From assembly GCA_016210825.1 (NCBI GenBank), contig JACQTM010000302.1, positions 1 to 5,389 on the forward strand: a DNA stretch of 5,389 nt, read 5' to 3'. Below are positions 1 to 5,389 of the stretch, piece after piece. How positions within the stretch are numbered: the first letter of the stretch is position 1; every line of letters begins with the position of its first letter. Origin of the DNA: Hyphomicrobiales bacterium. Its GTDB lineage: Bacteria > Pseudomonadota > Alphaproteobacteria > Rhizobiales > Xanthobacteraceae. The translations under genes were made by a program, and so were the position numbers. Under the pieces are notes generated by a model. The model did no database searches and had not been told where the DNA came from. It was given only the letters and a program-made list of their open reading frames with translations.

Positions 1-1144
1 GGCCCACACCCCGTTCGGAAAGCTCGATACCGAGACCGTCGAGAGCCTTATCGTGCGGGTTGCCACCGAGGCGCTGGCCGATGCCGGCGTCGCCGCGAAT
101 GACGTCGATGAAATCGTCCTTGGGCATTTCAACGCCGGCCTCTCCCCGCAGGATTTCACTGCAGCCCTGGTGCTGCAGGCCTCGCCCGATCTGCGCTTCA
201 AGCGCGCGACACGGGTCGAGAATGCTTGCGCCACCGGTTCCGCGGCCGTGCACCAGGGGCTGAAATCGATCGCGGCCAATACGGCACGCATCGTTCTTGT
301 CGTCGGCGTCGAACAGATGACGCGCACGGCCGGCCCCGAGGTTGGGAAGATTTTGCTCAAGGCATCGTATGTTCGCGAGGAAGCCGATATCGACGGCGGC
401 TTTGCTGGCATTTTCGGCAAAATCGCCGGAAGCTATTTCCAGAAATGGGGCGATCAGTCCGATGCACTGGCGATGATTGCCGCCAAGAATCACAAGAATG
501 GCGTCGGCAATCCTTATGCGCAGATGCGCAAGGACCTAGGTTACGATTTCTGCCGCACTGAGAGTGAGAAAAATCCATACGTTGCGGGCCCCCTCAAGCG
601 CACCGATTGCTCGCTCGTATCGGACGGCGCCGCGGCCATCGTGCTCGCCGACGTGGAGACCGCGCTACGGCTTAACAAGGCGGTTGCCTTCCGCGCCGCG
701 GCGCATATGCAGGATTTCCTGCCGATGTCGAAGCGCGACATCTTAAAGTTCGAAGGATGCGCGCAAGCCTGGAAGCGCGCCCTGGCCGACGCCGGTATCG
801 GCATCGGTGATCTCTCCTTCGTCGAAACCCATGACTGCTTCACCATCGCCGAGCTCATCGAGTATGAAGCGATGGGACTAGCACCCGAAGGACGCGGCGC
901 CATGGTGGTAAAAGAAGGCTGGACACAGAAGAACGGCAGGCTGCCGGTCAATCCTTCGGGGGGCTTGAAAGCCTAAGGTCATCCGATCGGCGCAACCGGC
1001 GCTTCCATGCACGCCCTCTCAGCCATGCAACTCACCGGCACCGCCGGCGACATTCAGGTCAAAAACGCGCGCCTCGGCGGGATTTTCAACATGGGCGGGG
1101 CCGCCGTGGCGAATTACGTCAGTATCCTCGAGCGCATCAAATAA
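1..1144 (+). pseudogene. SCP2-type thiolase / acetyl-CoA acetyltransferase, 5' partial, interrupted by in-frame TAA at 974-976
   Basis: The open frame runs from codon 2-4 at the left edge, so the GTG at 53 is internal; by comparison with the family I infer about ten residues are missing. Thiolases of this class make or cleave C-C bonds in acyl-CoA thioesters in the cytoplasm. Visible motifs are ENACATGSAAVH, whose nucleophilic Cys is codon 227-229; HDCF at 830-841, typical of SCP2-like thiolases; and NPSGGLKA just before the stop. After TAA (974-976) the same frame continues with GHPIGATG (catalytic His 980-982) and NMGGAAVANYVSILER, ending at a normal TAA at 1142-1144. Relatives normally have Lys at the stop position, so one AAA-to-TAA change explains it. 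The truncated product would lack the catalytic His and the last 55 residues and should be inactive. A sequencing error is the main alternative. Family call is firm; the physiological substrate is unknown. Confidence 0.85.
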
Positions 1145-1150
1145 GTTCGT

Positions 1151-2944
1151 TCAGCCCTCGTCCGGCTGCGCCACTTCTTCGGGCCGCCGTACCTGCGGGG
1201 CGAGGAATTGCGCTTTGGCGAGCACCGCGAATTTACCGTCACGCGCGACAAGTTCGTCGAAGTTCCCGCTCTCGACGATGCGCCCGCCCTCGAACATCAG
1301 GATGCGCGTGGCGTTGCGAATGGTCGCGAGCCGGTGGGCGATGACAAAGGTCGTGCGGTTGCGCATTACTTCGTCGAGAGCGGCCTGGACCTTAACTTCG
1401 GTGGCAGCGTCAAGCGCGCTTGTTGCTTCGTCAAGGATCAGGATTGGGGGGTCTTTCAGTAAGGCGCGGGCGATGGCGAGCCGCTGGCGCTCGCCGCCTG
1501 ACAAAAATCGGCCGCGCTCGCCGACAACGGCCTCAAGGCCTTCCGGATTGCGCTCAATGAACTCGAGTGCCTGCGCGCGTTCGCAAGCTTTGCGCATTTC
1601 CACCTTGCTGGCGTTTGGCTTGCCGATCAACAGGTTCTCGGCGATCGAACGGTTGAACAGCAGCATTTCCTGAAAGACGACGCCAATATTACGACGCAGG
1701 GCGGCAAGTTTCATCTCGCGGATGTCGAGATGATCGATCAAGATCGTCCCATATTGCGGATCGAACACGCGGTGCAGCAACGCGAGCGCGGTCGTCTTGC
1801 CGGCGCCAGTTGCGCCGACAAGCGCGATCATCTCGCCAGGCGCCGCCTTGAAATACAAGCCAGATACAGCCAAACGCTTGCCGTCGTAGGAAAAATCGAC
1901 GTGGTCGAATTCGACCTCGCCGCGCAAACGGTCGGGATCGACGGCGTCGGCTGCATCACGAACGCTTGGCACAGTGTCGAGGACGTCGAAAAATTCCCTT
2001 AATCGCGGCGCATCCATGAAAATGTTACTGGTGAAGCTTACGGCCTGATCGAGCCGTCCGACCAGCATGGTCGCAAAACTCATGAACATCACGATTTGGC
2101 CAATGCTCGTTAGTCCCTGAAAATAGAGCAGCGTGCCAAGCACGAAGATCGAAACAAGCGTGATCGTGGTGGAAGCTCGCGTCAGCACGGCCACCACGGC
2201 CCACCATGACAGCACCGGCATTTGTGCACCGAGCAGGCGGTCGATCACATTTCTCAGGCCTGTGACCTCGGCTTCGACGCGCGAGAAGCTTTGAACTAAC
2301 GCGATGTTGCCGAGCGCGTCGGAAGCACGTTCCGCGAGATCGGAATAGTGCCGTTCGACGGCGCTCTGCATCGTTCCAGTCTTGCGCAGCACGAGTGCCG
2401 TGAGTGCCGCGAATACGACGCAGAGGATGATCAGTAGCGCAGACAGCCGCCAGTTAAGAAACAACGACAGCGGCAGCAAAATGAGCAGCGAGACGAACGC
2501 CGCGAAGTGTTCGCGGAAGAATGCGAGCCATAACCCCCACAACGCGTCCGTACCGGACAGCATTACCTTCATAAGCCGTCCGGAATGCGAGCCGCCATGG
2601 AACGCCAGCGGCAATTGCAGGACATGTTCGAAATAACTCGTCAGCACCACGTGGCGGCGCCGATGCGCAAGCCGGTCTGCGTGCAGCGCAATGAACACGC
2701 CGCAGCCGATATTGAAGAGCCCGAAACCGACCCAGGCGAGAAGCAAGGGCAACAAATCCGACCATGTTAGCGCGCTCGGATTGGCCTGTGCGCCGGCGAG
2801 GGTATCGATGATGCGGCCAAACAGAACCGGCTCGGCAAATTGCGCCGCCGCAAGCGCGACATTCGCCGAAGCCAGAAGCCAGCCGAGCCAGGCTTCGTTT
2901 CCCAACAGGCTGAGTACCCGGCCGTAAAGGCGGATCAGGTCCAT
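1151..2944 (-). CDS. ndvA: ABC exporter, fused permease/ATPase, NdvA/ChvA-type cyclic beta-1,2-glucan transporter
   Basis: A 597-residue half-transporter with the membrane domain first and the nucleotide-binding domain second, expected to dimerise in the inner membrane. In rhizobia and Agrobacterium NdvA/ChvA exports cyclic beta-1,2-glucan to the periplasm. About six hydrophobic segments lie near residues 20-38, 62-88, 147-165, 168-187, 248-275 and 280-298. The ATPase has Walker A GATGAGKTT (377-385), Q-loop Gln425, signature LSGGE (481-485), Walker B ILILDE (501-506), D-loop SALD (509-512) and H-loop His537, so it should be catalytically competent. The N-terminus (MDLIRLYGRV and the later AEPVLFGRIID) and the length match remembered NdvA proteins, which supports this ATG even though the ribosome site is weak (GGA only three bases upstream). 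The glucan synthase gene ndvB is not in the window. An exporter of another envelope glycan or lipid is the alternative. It converges on the thiolase with a 6-bp gap. Confidence 0.85.
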   Translation of the reverse strand: MDLIRLYGRVLSLLGNEAWLGWLLASANVALAAAQFAEPVLFGRIIDTLAGAQANPSALTWSDLLPLLLAWVGFGLFNIGCGVFIALHADRLAHRRRHVVLTSYFEHVLQLPLAFHGGSHSGRLMKVMLSGTDALWGLWLAFFREHFAAFVSLLILLPLSLFLNWRLSALLIILCVVFAALTALVLRKTGTMQSAVERHYSDLAERASDALGNIALVQSFSRVEAEVTGLRNVIDRLLGAQMPVLSWWAVVAVLTRASTTITLVSIFVLGTLLYFQGLTSIGQIVMFMSFATMLVGRLDQAVSFTSNIFMDAPRLREFFDVLDTVPSVRDAADAVDPDRLRGEVEFDHVDFSYDGKRLAVSGLYFKAAPGEMIALVGATGAGKTTALALLHRVFDPQYGTILIDHLDIREMKLAALRRNIGVVFQEMLLFNRSIAENLLIGKPNASKVEMRKACERAQALEFIERNPEGLEAVVGERGRFLSGGERQRLAIARALLKDPPILILDEATSALDAATEVKVQAALDEVMRNRTTFVIAHRLATIRNATRILMFEGGRIVESGNFDELVARDGKFAVLAKAQFLAPQVRRPEEVAQPDEG

Positions 2945-2954
2945 TTGTCCGATT

Positions 2955-2972
2955 TTATTTCATTTATTTCAT
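2955..2972. repeat. Perfect tandem 9-mer (TTATTTCAT x2) upstream of the exporter
   Basis: Two exact head-to-tail copies of TTATTTCAT lie at 2955-2963 and 2964-2972, 11 to 28 bases upstream of the exporter start codon. Read toward the gene they are ATGAAATAA twice. The second copy overlaps the palindrome TTCATAATGAA (2968-2978). The position fits a promoter -10 region or a protein-binding site, but low-complexity AT sequence is also possible. Confidence 0.6.
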
Positions 2973-2984
2973 AATGAATGTCAT
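2957..2984 (-). promoter_or_regulatory. Weak candidate sigma-70-type promoter for the exporter
   Basis: On the minus strand ATGACA (2979-2984, one mismatch to TTGACA) is followed after 16 bases by TGAAAT (2957-2962, 4 of 6 to TATAAT). Transcription would begin about six bases before the ATG, giving an almost leaderless message, which fits the poor ribosome binding site. A closer hexamer match, TAAAAT, lies further downstream but at an unsuitable spacing of 21. This is a pattern match only. Confidence 0.2.
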
Positions 2985-3107
2985 GGCCCAGAGTGCCAGC
3001 ATTGGCGCATTCCCGATAGCTCAGGGCTCCACTAGGGTAATTTGAGCATATAACCGAACGATGAACCGCAATAACCCACTTGTGATCGCCGCCGGGAAGC
3101 CAGACGG

Positions 3108-3118
3108 CACGGGCCGTG
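3108..3118. promoter_or_regulatory. Palindrome CACGGGCCGTG upstream of the LysR gene
   Basis: Perfect 5-bp arms CACGG and CCGTG flank a single central G at 3113. An alternative pairing, ACGGC (3104-3108) with GCCGT (3113-3117), uses the same bases. It sits about 95 bases before the LysR start codon and just upstream of TAAAAT (3119-3124), a possible -10 element without a recognisable -35. It could be an autoregulatory operator; it could equally be chance in GC-rich DNA. Confidence 0.25.
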
Positions 3119-3213
3119 TAAAATGATTCGCGGCGGAGTCTGCATCACCGGACGATGCGGAGTTCCATCCGAGAAATGGTGTGGAAGTGCGACCATAGTG
3201 GCGCAACGAAATC

Positions 3214-4119
3214 ATGATCAATATCCCTACGGAGCTGTTGCGAACGTTGATCGCAGTCATCGATCTGCGAAGCTTCACCAAGGCTGCGCAGTCGTTGAAA
3301 GTGACGCAACCAGCCGTGAGTGCACAAATCAAACGGCTGCAGCTCCTGCTTGGCACTGAATTGCTCGACAAGAGCGCGCCCGGCGTGACGCTAACGCCGA
3401 CGGGCGAGTTGGTTATCAATTATGCCCGGCGTTTGTTGTCGATCAACGATCAGATCATTCATCTGGCGGAGCCGACCCCGCCTTCGCAAACCCTGCGGAT
3501 TGGCGTGCCGGGCGATTTCGTCGGACCGGATCTGCCGCTCATCCTCAGCGAGTTCCGTTCGCGATGGCCGGATGTACGATTTCATGTGCGTTGCGGCGGC
3601 ACCGAACTTCAATTTAAGGCTCTCGAGCAGGGCGAGAACGATTTAGTCGTGCATTTGTCGCCCGCTCGCCCGGTCAACGCGTTGCATCACTGGGTGGAAG
3701 AAACTGCATGGGTGCGCGGTCCACACTTAAAGCTTGATACGACGGCGCCGGTTCCGCTCGTAACTTACGGTCCGGCGTGCGTATATCACCGAATTGCCGT
3801 CGAAGCGCTCGATCACGCTGGCCTCGCCTACGACACCGTGTTCAGGGCAGCGAGCATCGCCACGCTCGCAGCGGCGATCAACGCCGGTCTCGGCGTGATG
3901 GTGACAACACGCAGCCGCGTACGGCCCAGCGAAATGACAATTTGGGACAACGGCCCGTTACCAAGGTTGCCACATCTTCATTGCGGTATCTTTGTCGCCG
4001 AAGGCGGCGACCGGGAAACACGTGAACAACTTGCGGACGCCATTGCTTCCATCCTGCGCCCGCGTCACGAAAGCGAACCCGCCGGAATGACGGCAAAAGC
4101 ATCATCGGCGGCGCATTAG
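3214..4119 (+). CDS. LysR-family transcriptional regulator
   Basis: A 301-residue cytoplasmic DNA-binding regulator of normal LysR length. The N-terminal winged helix-turn-helix spans about residues 4-64 and has the characteristic SFTKAAQSLKVTQPAVSAQIKRL run (residues 20-42) followed by LTPTGE (60-65). A linker helix (about 65-90) leads to the substrate-binding effector domain from TLRIG (93-97) to about 290, with the typical GLGVMV stretch. The ATG at 3214 is the first start after an in-frame TAG at 3196-3198; no strong Shine-Dalgarno site precedes it. The last about 20 residues are polar and probably disordered. It is divergent from the exporter and convergent with the solute-binding protein, one base away. 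LysR regulators commonly control a divergent neighbour and themselves with a small-molecule co-inducer; here neither ligand nor target can be named. Family call is secure. Confidence 0.93.
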   Translation: MINIPTELLRTLIAVIDLRSFTKAAQSLKVTQPAVSAQIKRLQLLLGTELLDKSAPGVTLTPTGELVINYARRLLSINDQIIHLAEPTPPSQTLRIGVPGDFVGPDLPLILSEFRSRWPDVRFHVRCGGTELQFKALEQGENDLVVHLSPARPVNALHHWVEETAWVRGPHLKLDTTAPVPLVTYGPACVYHRIAVEALDHAGLAYDTVFRAASIATLAAAINAGLGVMVTTRSRVRPSEMTIWDNGPLPRLPHLHCGIFVAEGGDRETREQLADAIASILRPRHESEPAGMTAKASSAAH

Positions 4120-4120
4120 C

Positions 4121-5143
4121 TTAATTCAGCTTGCGCTGATTGATGTCGGGGAGAAATGACGCGTCGAAGACCGCCGATGCGCCGGGTTTGGCCTTGAATT
4201 CGTAGCCTAATCCGATTTGTTCAATAGAAGCCGCCAGCCGCAACGCGTTCACCCCGCCGAGCCCATCGGCCTTAACCTCGGGTGTAACGATATTGTCCTT
4301 AATCGCCATGCGTAGCCGTTCAAGTTCAAGATCCTTCTTGGCAACGTCGTTTCGCCGCAAAACGGATTCCACGGCTTTCTGTGGATTTTTGATCGTTTCT
4401 TTCAGCCCCTTGACCAACGCGCGGAGGAAGCCGCGCACGGCTTGGGGATTGGTGGCGGCGAATTTGGAATTGACGATGATCGCGTTACCATAAAGTACCA
4501 CGCCGTAATCGGCCATCAACATCACCACGATGTCGTCCGGCGGCACACCGCGATCCTTGAGGGCGATATAGGTGGAAAACGACAGCCCCGTGATCGCATC
4601 CACCTGTCCGGCTGCAAGCATCGGTTCGCGCACAGGCAGCCCGACGTTATCGACAGCAACATTGGCAACGTCGATGTCATTAACCTTGGCGAAGATTTTC
4701 CACGGTGCAGTTGCCGGATCGGCGGCGGGAGCGCCAAGCTTCTTGCCCTCAAGGTCCTTGGGCTTGGTCACGCCCCGGCTCTTGCGACCGATGATGGCGA
4801 AGGGCGGACGGTTGTAGACCATGAAGACCGCCATGACCGGGGCCGCCGGGTTGGCGTCGCGATACTTGATCAGGGCGTTGATGTCCGCAATTCCAATATC
4901 GTAGTCACCGGATGCGACACGCGTGATTGGTTCAAGCGGAGTCGATGCGGTATCGATGACCACGTCGAGGTCTTCGGTCTTGTAATAACCCCGATCAGCG
5001 GCGACGAGATACGGCGCCGAGGGACCCTCGAAACGATAGTCGAGGAACAATTTCACCCGCGTTTCGGCTTGCGCGGGCACTACGAGGGCGGCCGCGATTG
5101 CCGCGACAAGCAGGCTGAGCCGAATCACGCAAACATTACTCAT
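4121..5143 (-). CDS. ABC transporter periplasmic solute-binding protein, NMT1/THI5-like (SsuA/ThiY-type)
   Basis: A 340-residue exported binding protein that should capture a small solute in the periplasm and deliver it to an ABC permease. The signal peptide has hydrophobic LSLLVAAIAAALVV (residues 9-22) and a likely signal peptidase I cut after PAQA (A26/E27); no lipobox is present. Family landmarks are APYLVAADRGYYKTEDLDV (43-61), SGDYDIGIADINALI (78-92), DLEGKKLGAP (130-139) and MLAAGQVDAITG (185-196), matching the NMT1/THI5-like fold used for sulfonates, nitrate, taurine and pyrimidine precursors. The ligand cannot be assigned. The frame stays open upstream to an ATG at 5272, but the start at 5143 is chosen because it begins a proper signal peptide and follows a strong Shine-Dalgarno site. 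No permease or ATPase gene is in the window. The 3' end lies one base from the LysR stop codon. Confidence 0.88.
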   Translation of the reverse strand: MSNVCVIRLSLLVAAIAAALVVPAQAETRVKLFLDYRFEGPSAPYLVAADRGYYKTEDLDVVIDTASTPLEPITRVASGDYDIGIADINALIKYRDANPAAPVMAVFMVYNRPPFAIIGRKSRGVTKPKDLEGKKLGAPAADPATAPWKIFAKVNDIDVANVAVDNVGLPVREPMLAAGQVDAITGLSFSTYIALKDRGVPPDDIVVMLMADYGVVLYGNAIIVNSKFAATNPQAVRGFLRALVKGLKETIKNPQKAVESVLRRNDVAKKDLELERLRMAIKDNIVTPEVKADGLGGVNALRLAASIEQIGLGYEFKAKPGASAVFDASFLPDINQRKLN

Positions 5144-5147
5144 TTCG

Positions 5148-5154
5148 CTCCTCT
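5148..5154 (-). promoter_or_regulatory. Ribosome binding site fixing the start of the solute-binding protein
   Basis: On the minus strand AGAGGAG is followed by a four-base spacer (CGAA) and the ATG at 5143. It is the best Shine-Dalgarno match in the window. It selects this start over the upstream in-frame ATG at 5272, which would bury the signal peptide behind 43 residues that do not resemble the family. Confidence 0.8.
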
Positions 5155-5189
5155 CGGCTGCGGCGGCCGAAAAGTCTCCCCCATGCAGA

Positions 5190-5310
5190 TAAAGAACAAG
5201 CCGCGTGAAAGAGCAAGGCAGCAAGGTCATCGGAAGCCGTGATTTTGCTTGAACGGCCGCCGATTTTGGCAATGCCGTAGTCCTCTTGCGGAATTCCGTA
5301 AAGAACAGGC
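5190..5310 (+). repeat. Spaced direct repeat TAAAGAACA[A/G]GC in the divergent control region
   Basis: TAAAGAACAAGC at 5190-5201 recurs as TAAAGAACAGGC at 5299-5310, 11 of 12 identical, with a 109-bp offset. The two copies lie toward opposite ends of the divergent intergenic region, and the second overlaps the end of the palindrome at 5286-5301. The arrangement resembles paired binding sites for one regulator, but this is inference from position and similarity. Confidence 0.4.
5286..5301. promoter_or_regulatory. Candidate operator: palindrome centred on CGGAATTCCG
   Basis: CGGAATTCCG (5289-5298) is a perfect 10-bp palindrome. After one mismatched pair (G5288/T5299) the symmetry resumes with TT and AA, giving a 16-bp near-palindrome. 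It is 45 bases upstream of the ATG at 5346, where a repressor or activator of that gene or of the divergent binding-protein gene could sit. Confidence 0.35.
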
Positions 5311-5333
5311 GCGCTGATAGACTCCATTAACCC

Positions 5334-5337
5334 GGAG
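5334..5337 (+). promoter_or_regulatory. Ribosome binding site of the right-edge gene
   Basis: GGAG is followed by an eight-base AT-rich spacer (atttttcg) and then ATG at 5346. This sequence and spacing are the main evidence that a gene starts here. Confidence 0.65.
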
Positions 5338-5345
5338 ATTTTTCG

Positions 5346-5389
5346 ATGTCCGAACCCGCCGATCCCAGCCACTCATCAGCGCCAGGCAC
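5346..5389 (+). CDS. Start of an unidentified gene, 3' truncated by the window edge
   Basis: Fourteen complete codons read MSEPADPSHSSAPG, with a Thr codon (AC-) cut by the edge. The frame has no stop and the ATG follows a well-spaced GGAG site. The visible part is polar and rich in Pro and Ser, like the cytoplasmic lead-in of many permeases or a flexible tail, but it carries no recognisable motif. It is divergent from the orphan solute-binding protein, so a permease or ATPase of the same uptake system is a reasonable guess from context only. No function is assigned. Confidence 0.6.
   Translation, partial: MSEPADPSHSSAPG

Larger units (their letters stand above)
2945..3213. promoter_or_regulatory. 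Divergent intergenic region between the ndvA-like exporter and the LysR gene
   Basis: These 269 bp separate two outward-facing start codons and should hold both promoters. The part next to the exporter (about 2950-2980) is markedly AT-rich against GC-rich surroundings and holds a tandem 9-mer and an 11-bp palindrome. An 11-bp palindrome lies about 100 bp before the LysR start. LysR-type regulators often bind such shared regions to control themselves and the divergent gene, but no operator can be fixed from the sequence alone. Two micro-frames (2974-3045 and 3061-3126) have no Shine-Dalgarno site and are not called as genes. Confidence 0.6.
5144..5345. promoter_or_regulatory. Divergent intergenic region between the solute-binding protein and the right-edge gene
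   Basis: These 202 bp lie between two outward-facing genes, each with its own Shine-Dalgarno site, so promoters in both directions are expected. They hold a near-perfect palindrome (5286-5301), a spaced direct repeat (5190-5201 and 5299-5310) and a short tandem AGCAAGG (5212-5218 and 5220-5226). I found no hexamer pair with good spacing that I would call a promoter, and no riboswitch or terminator. Confidence 0.55.

Noticed and set aside
53..55. GTG at 53 as the true start of the thiolase
   Set aside because: The frame is open to the left edge and reads AHTPFGKLDTETVESLI before it, which matches thiolase N-termini, so the gene starts outside the window.
2979..3000. Possible sigma-54 promoter beginning TGGCAC on the minus strand
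   Set aside because: The GG and GC elements are about two bases too close and the -12 half does not match TTGC.
2974..3045. Micro-ORF of 23 codons (MNVMAQSASIG...) upstream of the LysR gene
   Set aside because: Its start codon lies in AT-rich promoter-like sequence with no Shine-Dalgarno site, and nothing suggests coding.
3061..3126. Micro-ORF of 21 codons (MNRNNPLVIAAG...) whose stop overlaps another ATG at 3123
   Set aside because: The ATGA overlap looked like translational coupling, but neither start has a ribosome site and the downstream frame is a shadow of the LysR gene.
3021..3419. Minus-strand frame of 132 codons across the intergenic region and the 5' end of the LysR gene
   Set aside because: It is mostly antisense to the LysR helix-turn-helix coding region, shows no recognisable domain, and has a less plausible composition.
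4126..4139. Hairpin TCAGC-GCAA-GCTGA on the minus strand as a terminator for the solute-binding protein gene
   Set aside because: The 5-bp stem with a GNRA loop lies within the last codons of the gene and has no U-tract after it.
4442..5242. Long + strand open frame of 266 codons opposite the solute-binding protein gene
   Set aside because: It is antisense to a well-supported gene, its product is rich in His, Arg, Asp and Gly with no domain, and no ribosome site precedes it. It is a codon-bias shadow in GC-rich DNA.
5144..5272. 43-residue N-terminal extension of the solute-binding protein
   Set aside because: The start at 5143 follows AGAGGAG and begins a normal signal peptide; the extension would place that signal internally.
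5136..5372. Minus-strand frame of 78 codons overlapping the start of the solute-binding protein, as a possible leader peptide
   Set aside because: It begins antisense to the right-edge gene, lacks a ribosome site and has no leader-like features such as codon runs.

Overview
The window looks like chromosomal DNA from a GC-rich alphaproteobacterium, probably of the order Hyphomicrobiales (Bradyrhizobium-like or a neighbouring family). This rests on the NdvA/ChvA-type glucan exporter, the style of the solute-binding protein and LysR regulator, and GC-rich coding sequence with AT-richer control regions. The genus is an inference; nothing in the window fixes it.

Layout from left to right: (1) the 3' part of an SCP2-type thiolase / acetyl-CoA acetyltransferase gene on the + strand, entering from the left edge and interrupted by an in-frame TAA at 974-976, with the rest of the reading frame intact to 1144; (2) a full-length 597-residue fused ABC exporter on the - strand (1151-2944), closest by recognition to the cyclic beta-1,2-glucan exporter NdvA/ChvA; (3) a 269-bp divergent intergenic region (2945-3213); (4) a complete LysR-family regulator on the + strand (3214-4119); (5) a periplasmic solute-binding protein of the NMT1/THI5-like (SsuA/ThiY-type) class on the - strand (4121-5143), with a signal peptide and a strong Shine-Dalgarno site; (6) a 202-bp divergent intergenic region (5144-5345) with a palindrome and a spaced direct repeat; (7) the first 14 codons of a + strand gene running off the right edge (5346 onward), supported mainly by a good ribosome binding site.

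The genes alternate in strand, so no operon lies fully inside the window. Both convergent pairs nearly touch (6 bp and 1 bp apart) with no visible intrinsic terminator. The thiolase belongs to acyl-CoA metabolism, the exporter to envelope or periplasmic glucan export, and the binding protein to uptake of an unidentified small molecule; its ATPase and permease are not in the window, though the divergent gene at the right edge could be one. The LysR gene shares a divergent control region with the exporter and converges on the binding-protein gene, so either could be its target.

No RNA gene, CRISPR array, insertion sequence or phage feature was seen. I found no convincing undescribed system. The most noteworthy observation is the nonsense codon that splits the thiolase one codon before its conserved GHP active-site motif.
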